From an uncultured Clostridia bacterium (GTDB lineage Bacteria > Bacillota > Clostridia > Oscillospirales > Acutalibacteraceae), in NCBI GenBank assembly GCA_946610835.1, contig CAMOCU010000016.1, positions 1 to 9,778 on the forward strand: a stretch of DNA of 9,778 nt, in the 5' to 3' direction. Position 1 is the stretch's first letter. Every line of letters begins with the position of its first letter. A program made the translations under genes and the position numbers. Of this stretch, positions 1 through 6,212 are shown one piece after another. The notes under the pieces are model-generated. The model was not told the DNA's origin and searched no databases. It saw only the letters and a list, made by a program, of their open reading frames with translations.

Positions 1-2
1 CC

Positions 3-1550
3 AATACAGCGCGCACCCCGAAGTACGCAGACGGCGCAACGGTCAGCGATCTGACCTCCTCGCAGGGCGGCGTCGTCACGCTGTACGCTGTCTGGAGCAA
101 GGAAGAATATACCATCACCTATGAACCCAACGGCGGCACCATCACCACGGAAGGTACAACAAAATATACCACAACCGACCGCGTTGCCATGCCTGCCGCA
201 ACACGCCGCGGCTTTGTGCTCAACGGCTGGACGCCCGCCGTTTCTGCAGGCAACTGGGTCGCGCTGGATCTGTATAACGGAATTCTTGCCGCGGGTATGT
301 ACGGCAATGTCACGCTGCGCGCACAGTGGAGCAAGCTTTCCTACACCATCACATGGCTCCCGGCCGGCGGCACACTTTCCGGCAAATACACAACCGAATA
401 CGACATTGATACAGCCATCGTCCTGCCCGCAATCAGCCGTTCCGGCTTTGCCTTCAGCGGCTGGCAGGCTGACGAAATCTGGGACAGCGTGTTCTTTACC
501 GACGCTGCTCCCACAGGCAAGCTTGGCGATGTTACCATCACCGCGGTATGGGTACAGCGCAACTACACCGTTGCATTCCATCCGGCCGGCGGCACGGGCG
601 AAATGGAGGCGCAATCCATCCAGTTCGACGTAACAACACCGCTGAAGACCAATACATTTGAAAAACTCGGCTACAACTTCGTTGGCTGGACCATGACCGA
701 GGGCGGCAATTCCGCTGAATTCACAGACGGCGCAAATGTCTACAATCTCAGCGCCTCTGACGGCGGCACCGTTAATCTGTATGCCGTGTGGTCACCTATC
801 ACCTTCTCTGTTTCTTACAATCTCAACGGCGCATCCGGCTTCCTGGGCAATTCTTCCGTAAGCATGGACGGCAGCGTAACACTGCGCGAGCCTTCCAACA
901 CAGAACCCGTCATCAACGGCCACGCCTTCTCCTTTGCCGGCTGGGCGCTGACCAAAGCGGATGCGGACGCAGGCGTTGTTGCATATGCGGGCAAGGCAGA
1001 GTTTGCGCTGAATTCCGCAGCGCTTAACAATCTCCAGGTCAACTGGAGCGCCAATCGTCCCGTCATTACGCTGTACGCAGTCTGGACGAACATTGAAATC
1101 AGCCTTGTGCTTGTCGAAGATTCCGGCGCGAAGCTGGATGCAGCGCACAGCATCGTGTACGGCATTGATCAGGGTCTGACAGCCGAAGATATGAGCAGTT
1201 ACCTGCAGGTCGCCGGCAACGGCCATCTTGAGTATGAGTACAACGCCTACATCGGCACAGGCTCCATCGTTAAATTGTACAACGATTACACCGGTGCGCT
1301 TGAAGGTACTTACACCATCGTGCTTTACGGCGATCTCAACGGAGACGGCGTGATCAATTCCACCGACCTTTCGATTGAAAAAAGTATGGTCATCGGCGCG
1401 ACCGACGCATCCTTCAACTCCATCTTCGCGTATGCGGCAGACATCAACAATGACGGCGATATCAACAACTCCGACCTCTCCGCATTCAAGAGCGTTGTCG
1501 TCGGCGCAGCTCATCTCGATCAGTCCACACGTGAATTGACACAAATCTGA
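3..1550 (+). CDS. Extracellular InlB B-repeat (Listeria-Bacteroides repeat) protein with C-terminal type I dockerin, 5' partial
   Basis: The frame is open from the window edge (codons start at base 3) to TGA at 1548-1550, giving 515 visible residues; the true start lies upstream. Four full B-repeat-like units and the end of another are visible. Each opens with a strand such as YTITYEPNGGT or YTVAFHPAGGT, contains a G-F/Y-x-F-x-GW core, and closes with LYAVWS or a variant (near bases 78, 320, 545, 780 and 1075). After a roughly 80-residue linker, two dockerin repeats follow at about 1329-1400 and 1440-1510, with Ca-binding loops DLNGDGVINSTDL and DINNDGDINNSDL. In this family B-repeats form small beta-grasp-like stalk modules, and type I dockerins bind cohesins on scaffoldins or the cell surface. 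I infer a secreted, surface-tethered protein; the signal peptide and any catalytic or adhesive domain would be upstream. No convincing terminator follows the stop codon. Confidence 0.88.
   Translation, partial: NTARTPKYADGATVSDLTSSQGGVVTLYAVWSKEEYTITYEPNGGTITTEGTTKYTTTDRVAMPAATRRGFVLNGWTPAVSAGNWVALDLYNGILAAGMYGNVTLRAQWSKLSYTITWLPAGGTLSGKYTTEYDIDTAIVLPAISRSGFAFSGWQADEIWDSVFFTDAAPTGKLGDVTITAVWVQRNYTVAFHPAGGTGEMEAQSIQFDVTTPLKTNTFEKLGYNFVGWTMTEGGNSAEFTDGANVYNLSASDGGTVNLYAVWSPITFSVSYNLNGASGFLGNSSVSMDGSVTLREPSNTEPVINGHAFSFAGWALTKADADAGVVAYAGKAEFALNSAALNNLQVNWSANRPVITLYAVWTNIEISLVLVEDSGAKLDAAHSIVYGIDQGLTAEDMSSYLQVAGNGHLEYEYNAYIGTGSIVKLYNDYTGALEGTYTIVLYGDLNGDGVINSTDLSIEKSMVIGATDASFNSIFAYAADINNDGDINNSDLSAFKSVVVGAAHLDQSTRELTQI
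1329..1518 (+). other. Type I dockerin domain (two EF-hand-like repeats)
   Basis: There are two tandem repeats of about 22 residues, each starting with an EF-hand-like loop having D/N at positions 1, 3, 5 and 9 and D at 12 (D-L-N-G-D-G...N-S-T-D-L, then D-I-N-N-D-G...N-N-S-D-L). Each is followed by a short helix with a K-S-x-V motif (EKSMVIGA and FKSVVVGA). This is the classical dockerin duplication that binds two calcium ions and one cohesin. It lies almost at the C-terminus, the usual position. Which cohesin it binds cannot be told from this window. Confidence 0.85.
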
Positions 1551-1586
1551 GCGAAAAAGAACTTTTTACAAATTTCTGAAAAATGC

Positions 1587-1615
1587 TTGACAAACCACTC
1601 TGCCGGTGTTAGAAT
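1587..1615 (+). promoter_or_regulatory. Sigma-A-type promoter of the T-box operon
   Basis: A perfect -35 TTGACA (1587-1592) is followed by a 17-base spacer and -10 TAGAAT (1610-1615). An extended -10 TG lies at 1607-1608. Transcription should start near 1622, just before the first helix of the T-box Stem I, which independently supports the call. Confidence 0.85.
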
Positions 1616-1621
1616 GTGGAA

Positions 1622-1901
1622 TAACAACTGCGATGACGGAACTATTGTATGCAGGACAGGCGCGACAGAGAGTCGGCGGGCGGTGCGAGCCGATACGCTG
1701 CTGCAGGCAAGTCTCCTTCCCGAGCAGGAGCGCTGAAGATCGGTTCCCTTTTGTGTAGGCGCTTCCGGCAGCCCCCGTTATCATGGGCAAAGAACTTGTT
1801 GGAGTTCTGAGCGGCCGTCGGCATCGGCGGCAATCAGGGTGGTACCGCGGATTTTTATCAATTCGTCCCTGGGGTCATATTCTGTGACCCCAGGGTTTTT
1901 T
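1622..1901 (+). promoter_or_regulatory. T-box leader (tRNA-sensing riboswitch) upstream of the LeuA-like gene
   Basis: T-box leaders bind an uncharged tRNA and let transcription pass a terminator when its amino acid is scarce. All parts are visible. Stem I has a base helix CTGC/GCAG (1628-1631/1724-1727), a GATGA K-turn-like element (1632-1636), helix TGCAG/CTGCA (1650-1654/1701-1705), distal bulge AGAGAG (1667-1672), and apical helix TCGGC/GCCGA enclosing GGTG (1682-1685). Stem III has GCCC/GGGC around CGTTA (1771-1788). The T-box AGGGTGGTACCGCG is at 1836-1849, and the antiterminator's 3' partner CGTCCCT is at 1864-1870. The T-box bulge reads UGGU, predicting a tRNA with discriminator A73, which fits Leu or Val and argues against Ser, Gly, Asp and Trp. 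The specifier loop's 3' strand is about 1706-1716. CUC (Leu, 1713-1715) is attractive because of the downstream LeuA homology, but GUC (Val, 1711-1713) is equally readable and the usual purine after the specifier is missing for both, so I leave the specifier open. Confidence 0.93.
1867..1901 (+). terminator. Regulated intrinsic terminator of the T-box
   Basis: A perfect 11-bp stem CCCTGGGGTCA (1867-1877) / TGACCCCAGGG (1885-1895) with a 7-base loop is followed by six T (1896-1901). Its 5' arm shares CCCT with the antiterminator, which pairs the AGGG of the T-box, so the two folds are mutually exclusive as in classical T-box leaders. Confidence 0.95.
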
Positions 1902-1922
1902 ATTTCAGAAAGGATGGTTATC

Positions 1923-3317
1923 ATGAAACAAGTAGTCCTGTGCGACAGAACGCTCTGCCGGCCGGGCGGTGCATTCAGCTTTAAAGAAAAAATTGAGATC
2001 GCCCGCCAGCTGGAAAATCTATCCGTGGACGCAATTGAGCTTCCCGTGATCGAAAATGTGCGTACAGACGTCCTGCTCGTCAAAACGATCTCCTCCTTCG
2101 TCAAAAAAGCCGTGTTGTCTGTGGATGCCGGCGGTACGGCGGAAGGGATTGAAAACGCCGCTGCCGCTTTGACCAGCGCGGCGCATGGGCGCATTCGCAT
2201 TTCCCTTCCCGTTTCCACGGTGAACATGGAGTATTCCTACCATAAAAAAGCCCCGAAAATGCTGCTGCTGATCGAATCGCTTGTGCGGCAGGCAAAAGAA
2301 GTTTGTGCAGATGTTGAATTCTGCGCACTGGACGCAACACGCGCAGAAGAAGGATTTCTGCCCGATGCGATCCGCTCCGCCGTGCAGGCAGGCGCAACGT
2401 CTGTCACACTTTGCGACGTTGAGGGCGTGATGCTCCCGGATGCGTTTGCCGCATTCGTCGCGGAATTGCTTGCCGATTCTGCGCTGCCGGACAGCATTGC
2501 GCTCGGCGTACAGTACAACGACCGCAACGGTCTGGCGGCCGCCGCTTCGATTCTCGCCGTACAGGCAGGCGTTCAAACCGTGAAAACCGCATGCGGCGCT
2601 GACTGCGTTGATCTGGGCGTTTTCGGCAATCTGTTGAAAAACTGCGGCGGGACATGCGATCTGTCCGCCAATCTGGAACTGACGCGTCTGGGACGCACTT
2701 TGTCGCAAATCTCCCGCTTCCTCGGCACAAGCAGCGGCAGCGCGATTTCTGTCCCCTCCGACGCCGACAGCAACATCCATTTCGATGAAAAAGACACGCA
2801 GGATACCATTGCCGCTGCCGTCCGCCAGCTCGGGTACGATTTGTCTGCCGAAGACGAGGCAAAGGTCTATTCCGAATTTCTGCGCGTTGCTGCCAAAAAA
2901 ACCGTCGGTACTAAAGAGCTGGAGGCGATCGTCGCCTCTGCTGCACTGCAGGTTCCGAGCACGTACAAACTGCAAAGTTATGTCGTCCAATCCGGCAACG
3001 TTCTGTCCCCTTCCGCACAGATTCGTCTGGACAAAAACGGCGAAATTCTTGCAGGCATCGCTATGGGCGACGGTCCGATTGACGCAGCCTTTGTAACCGT
3101 TGAGCAGATCGTCGGACAGCATTACGAACTGGATGATTTTCAGATTACAGCCGTCACAGAGGGCACCGAAGCAATGGGCTCTGCACTTGTCAAACTGCGT
3201 TACGACGGCAAACTGTATTCCGGCAACGGCATCTCTACCGACATCGTGGGCGCAAGTATCCGCGCCTATCTGAACGCATTGAATAAAATTCTGTATGAGG
3301 AGGAGCAGCAGAAATGA
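1923..3317 (+). CDS. LeuA-like protein: divergent HMGL-like barrel with intact C-terminal LeuA regulatory (LeuA_dimer) domain
   Basis: This gene encodes 464 residues. ATG 1923 is chosen because AGAAAGGA (1907-1914) lies 8 bases upstream; the in-frame ATG at 1914 abuts the ribosome binding site, and the frame further upstream runs into the T-box. Residues 1-260 follow the 2-isopropylmalate synthase barrel (LSVDAIELP; VEFCALDATR; NGLAAAASILAVQAG). Residues about 352-455 match the LeuA regulatory domain well (AMGDGPIDAAF at 380-390, VTEG at 411-414, GNGISTDIVGASIRAYLNALNK at 434-455). The active site is unlike LeuA by eye alignment. The LRDGEQ motif after metal-binding Asp8 reads LCRPGG, the HxH metal pair is Q197-Y-N199, and GIGERAGN is lost. 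Canonical alpha-isopropylmalate synthesis is therefore doubtful. The protein may have a different reaction, act as a leucine-type sensor, or partner the downstream fusion, whose start codon overlaps this stop. Control is by the T-box leader. Confidence 0.85.
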   Translation: MKQVVLCDRTLCRPGGAFSFKEKIEIARQLENLSVDAIELPVIENVRTDVLLVKTISSFVKKAVLSVDAGGTAEGIENAAAALTSAAHGRIRISLPVSTVNMEYSYHKKAPKMLLLIESLVRQAKEVCADVEFCALDATRAEEGFLPDAIRSAVQAGATSVTLCDVEGVMLPDAFAAFVAELLADSALPDSIALGVQYNDRNGLAAAASILAVQAGVQTVKTACGADCVDLGVFGNLLKNCGGTCDLSANLELTRLGRTLSQISRFLGTSSGSAISVPSDADSNIHFDEKDTQDTIAAAVRQLGYDLSAEDEAKVYSEFLRVAAKKTVGTKELEAIVASAALQVPSTYKLQSYVVQSGNVLSPSAQIRLDKNGEILAGIAMGDGPIDAAFVTVEQIVGQHYELDDFQITAVTEGTEAMGSALVKLRYDGKLYSGNGISTDIVGASIRAYLNALNKILYEEEQQK

Positions 3318-5818
3318 AGCTTTCCTTTTCAACCAAAGGCTGGCATGGCAGATCGTTCGACGATTTCTGCAACATGGCAAAAGATCTGGAGTTCGGCGGC
3401 ATTGAACTGCACAACACACACAGTCCGCTGTTCACCGAACCGGACGGCGCATTTTATGATTATACCGCTGCGGCAACACGCCGTGCGCTGCTGGACGCCA
3501 AAATTGACTTACCCTGCGTGGACGCGATCTGCGACCCGGGCGACACTGCCGGGCGTGACGAAGCGCTTTTCGAAGCGCGCCGCTGCATGGAAATTGCCGC
3601 CTCGCTGCACATTCCCTGCGTAAGGCTGAAAGCGTACACGTGTGCCGATCCGGACACTGTGAGCGCAAACGTCGAGACTTTTCTGGCTGCGCTGATGGAC
3701 GACGCCTGTCGGCTGGGCGTGACGCTGCTGGTGGAAACATCCGGCGTGTTTTGCGACACCGGCCGCCTGCGCGATGTACTGAATGTGTTCGCGGACGAAC
3801 ATGTTGCTGCGCTGTGGGACATGACCTCCACATACTTCCTCGGCGGTGAAAGCGCCGAAAAATCCATCACCAATCTCGGCGCTTATGTCCGCCACGTCCA
3901 CATCAAAGACGCTGTGCGTACGGGGGATACGCTGGAATACTGCCTGATGGGTGAAGGCAAGCTGCCGATCGACGATATGATCGCCGCGCTGCGCAGCATC
4001 AATTACAGCGGTTACGTTTCGCTGGAGTGGGATCCGGCATGGTGTCCTGAAATTGACGACATGGAGATCATTTTTGCCCAATTTGCCGGATATATGCATC
4101 CGTACCGCGATACTGCTGCCGCCGCGCCGACTCTGTACAGCAACAAAGCGCACGACGGCAAATACGTCTGGAAAAAACATACCCTGATCGATCTGACTTT
4201 TCCGCAGGTGCTTGATCGCATGGTCGAGGAATTTCCCGATCAATACGCATTCAAATACACGACGCTCGACTATACCCGCACATACAAGGAGTTCCGCGAT
4301 GATGTGGATGAATGTGCCCGCGCACTTGTAGCAATGGGCGTTCGTCCCGGTTCGCATGTGTCTGTGTGGGCAACGAATATTCCGCAGTGGTACATCGCTT
4401 TTTGGGCGACAACCAAAATCGGTGCAGTCCTCGTTACGGTCAACACTGCATATAAAGTGCACGAGGCGGAGTATCTGCTGCGCCAGAGCGATACGCACAC
4501 GCTGATTTTCATCGAAAGTGCGCTGGACTCCAATTACTCCTCCATCATTTCCGAACTGTGCCCTGAACTGGAAAACACGCCGAAAGGCCAACCGCTGCAT
4601 TGCCGCCGCCTGCCGTTTTTGCGCAACGTGATCACTGTCGGCTTCCGCAAAAAAGGGTGCCTGACGTGGGATGAGTTCCTTGAAAAGGCACAGGATGTTC
4701 CGCCCGAGGATATCCGCCGCATGGCTGCCGGCGTTCACAAGGACGATGTGTGCAACATGCAGTACACCTCCGGTACAACCGGCTTTCCAAAAGGCGTGAT
4801 GCTCACGCATTACAACGTGGTCAACAACGGCAAGTGCATCGGTGACCGGATGGAGCTTTCCACCGCCGACCGCATGATGATTCAGGTGCCCATGTTTCAC
4901 TGCTTCGGCATGGTGCTGTCCATGACCGCTTCCATGACACACGGCGCAACGCTCTGCCCGATTCCGTATTTCTCCGCAAAATCCTCGCTCGCCTGTGTCA
5001 ACCGCGAAAAAATTACGGTATTCAACGGCGTGCCCACCATGTTTATTGCCATGCTGGAACACCCGGACTTTGAAAAGACCGATTTCTCTCATATGCGCAC
5101 CGGCATTATGGCCGGCTCCACATGTCCCGAATCGCTGATGCGGCTGGCGCAGGAAAAGATGCACATGATCGGCATTACAAGCGTTTACGGCCAGACAGAA
5201 GCTTCTCCCGGCTGCACCATGACCGATTGGGAGGAATCCGTTGATCTGCGTACGGGCACGGTCGGCAACGCCTTTCCCGAAGTGGAGTGCAAAGTGATTG
5301 ACCCTTCCACCGGCGAAGAAGTTCCCGACGGCACCAACGGCGAATTCGTTGCACGCGGCTATAATGTGATGAAAGGGTACTATAAAATGCCGCAGGCAAC
5401 TGCCGCTGCGATCGACGCAGACGGCTGGCTGCACACGGGCGATCTTGCCTGCCGCGAACCGAACGGTTACTACCGCATCACAGGCCGCCTGAAGGACATG
5501 ATTATCCGCGGCGGCGAGAATATTTACCCCAAGGAAATCGAAGAATTCATCTTTACCAATGACAAGGTGCAGGATGTTCAGGTCATTGGCGTTCCGGACG
5601 AGCAATACGGCGAAGAAATCATGGCTTGGATCGTGCTCAAGCCGGGCGAAACGAGCACCGAAGAAGAGATGAAAAAATACGTTGCCGATCATATGGCGCG
5701 CCACAAAGTCCCGCGGTATGTGGACTTCGTCGACGGATTCCCCATGAATGCCGCCGGAAAGATCCAGAAATTCAAGATGCGGGAAATAGCGGTCGAAAAG
5801 CTCGGCCTGAAAAAGTAA
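3314..5818 (+). CDS. Fusion protein: xylose-isomerase-like TIM barrel plus FadD/ACSF2-type acyl-CoA synthetase
   Basis: This gene encodes 834 residues. ATG 3314 overlaps the upstream TGA by four bases (ATGA), and a GAGGAGGAG ribosome binding site lies at about 3298-3306, so translation is probably coupled. Residues 1 to about 260 form an AP-endonuclease-2/sugar-phosphate isomerase-type TIM barrel with plausible metal ligands E141 (LVETSG), D169 (LWDMTS), H194/H196 (HVHIKD) and E238 (SLEWDP). From about residue 290 follows a complete adenylate-forming enzyme. The ATP P-loop YTSGTTGFPKG is at 484-494, HTGDL at 707-711, the CoA/AMP-binding hinge region with RGGENIYPKE is at 732-741, and the C-terminal catalytic lysine K816 lies in AAGKIQK. 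Overall it resembles medium-chain acyl-CoA ligases of the ACSF2/FadD group, which convert a carboxylate, ATP and CoA to acyl-CoA, AMP and PPi. All key ligase residues are present, so it should be active. The acid used and the barrel's reaction are unknown. No stop codon or internal start signal separates the halves. Confidence 0.9.
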   Translation: MKLSFSTKGWHGRSFDDFCNMAKDLEFGGIELHNTHSPLFTEPDGAFYDYTAAATRRALLDAKIDLPCVDAICDPGDTAGRDEALFEARRCMEIAASLHIPCVRLKAYTCADPDTVSANVETFLAALMDDACRLGVTLLVETSGVFCDTGRLRDVLNVFADEHVAALWDMTSTYFLGGESAEKSITNLGAYVRHVHIKDAVRTGDTLEYCLMGEGKLPIDDMIAALRSINYSGYVSLEWDPAWCPEIDDMEIIFAQFAGYMHPYRDTAAAAPTLYSNKAHDGKYVWKKHTLIDLTFPQVLDRMVEEFPDQYAFKYTTLDYTRTYKEFRDDVDECARALVAMGVRPGSHVSVWATNIPQWYIAFWATTKIGAVLVTVNTAYKVHEAEYLLRQSDTHTLIFIESALDSNYSSIISELCPELENTPKGQPLHCRRLPFLRNVITVGFRKKGCLTWDEFLEKAQDVPPEDIRRMAAGVHKDDVCNMQYTSGTTGFPKGVMLTHYNVVNNGKCIGDRMELSTADRMMIQVPMFHCFGMVLSMTASMTHGATLCPIPYFSAKSSLACVNREKITVFNGVPTMFIAMLEHPDFEKTDFSHMRTGIMAGSTCPESLMRLAQEKMHMIGITSVYGQTEASPGCTMTDWEESVDLRTGTVGNAFPEVECKVIDPSTGEEVPDGTNGEFVARGYNVMKGYYKMPQATAAAIDADGWLHTGDLACREPNGYYRITGRLKDMIIRGGENIYPKEIEEFIFTNDKVQDVQVIGVPDEQYGEEIMAWIVLKPGETSTEEEMKKYVADHMARHKVPRYVDFVDGFPMNAAGKIQKFKMREIAVEKLGLKK

Positions 5819-5831
5819 ATCCACCCTGCAG

Positions 5832-5857
5832 GGCGGCGCGTTTGCGCCGCCTTTTTT
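5832..5857 (+). terminator. Intrinsic terminator of the LeuA-like/acyl-CoA synthetase operon
   Basis: A perfect 8-bp GC stem GGCGGCGC (5832-5839) / GCGCCGCC (5844-5851) with a GTTT loop is followed by six T (5852-5857). It begins 14 bases after the stop codon at 5818 and closes the operon. Confidence 0.95.
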
Positions 5858-5865
5858 CGTATGAT

Positions 5866-6010
5866 GGGCTGTCGTCAATCTGTGGCGAAAACCCGCAAGG
5901 GGCGTAGTTGCCGAAGAATTCCAGAGCGACTCCCAAGGTTTACATCGCGAGGTGTAGGCGAGAAGAAAGAATCCGATGGATTCAACGCTTCCTTTGTATC
6001 CCTTTGCCCG
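5866..6010 (+). other. Non-coding segment with hairpins suggesting a structured RNA or dispersed repeat
   Basis: I see no credible gene here, but compact hairpins are present: CCC-GCAA-GGG (5892-5901), TACATC-GCGA-GGTGTA (5941-5956, one U-G pair) and GAATCC-GAT-GGATTC (5969-5983). GGGC (5866-5869) and GCCC (6006-6009) could close the domain. Two of the loops are GNRA tetraloops only when read on the + strand, and the U-G pair would become an A-C mismatch on the other strand, so a + strand RNA is favoured. No promoter is evident immediately upstream. It matches no riboswitch class I can name; the stretch GGGGCGTAGTTGCCGAAG faintly recalls the lysine riboswitch, but the rest does not. A multicopy intergenic repeat is an equally good explanation. 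Confidence 0.35.
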
Positions 6011-6074
6011 GACGGATTTTCCGCCGCGAGGTACTAACCCGCATTTTTTCATGAAAACGGCTCGATCGCACTAC

Positions 6075-6096
6075 ATCCCGTGAATCGGATTTTTTT
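6075..6096 (+). terminator. Possible weak intrinsic terminator
   Basis: ATC(C)CG (6075-6080) pairs with CGGAT (6086-6090, bulged C) around a TGAAT loop, and a run of T's covers 6090-6096. The stem is short and bulged, so the call is tentative. If real, it would end a transcript coming from the 5866-6010 element. Confidence 0.35.
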
Positions 6097-6148
6097 CATT
6101 TTAGCTTTTTATATATTGTTTTAATAATACTTATATTGCAAAAAAGCC

Positions 6149-6177
6149 TTGATAAATCTGCGGTTCTGTGTTATAAT
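6149..6177 (+). promoter_or_regulatory. Sigma-A-type promoter for the hypothetical-gyrB-gyrA cluster
   Basis: -35 TTGATA (6149-6154), a 17-base spacer and a perfect -10 TATAAT (6172-6177), with an extended -10 TG at 6169-6170. It sits in an AT-rich stretch (about 6090-6180). Transcription should start near 6184, which excludes the in-frame ATG at 6180 as a start and supports ATG 6213. Confidence 0.88.
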
Positions 6178-6212
6178 AAATGCATATTATTGTCATCTGG
6201 AGGAACCGCTTT

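Noticed and set aside
792..1544. 250-codon open frame on the minus strand opposite the dockerin gene
   Set aside because: The + strand frame carries clear B-repeats and a dockerin; the minus frame is a composition shadow.
1554..1567. AAAAA-GAAC-TTTTT hairpin after the dockerin gene as a terminator
   Set aside because: The stem is only five A-T pairs and would not be a stable terminator. The gene's real transcription end is not evident.
2019..3419. 466-codon open frame on the minus strand opposite the LeuA-like gene
   Set aside because: It is a shadow of the real gene, with a Cys/Arg/Gly-rich sequence, no domain, and no ribosome binding site considered credible.
5884..5960. Lysine riboswitch
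   Set aside because: Only a short stretch resembles it. The conserved upstream AGAGGTGC-type and downstream core segments are missing, and the next gene is not lysine-related.
3509..6052. 847-codon open frame on the minus strand
   Set aside because: It lies opposite the acyl-CoA synthetase fusion, whose motifs are unambiguous. The translation is rich in His, Val and Arg with no recognisable domain and results from GC-biased third positions.
6180..6212. Upstream in-frame ATG at 6180 as the start of the hypothetical gene
   Set aside because: It lies within or before the expected transcription start of the promoter ending at 6177 and has no ribosome binding site, whereas ATG 6213 follows GGAGG.
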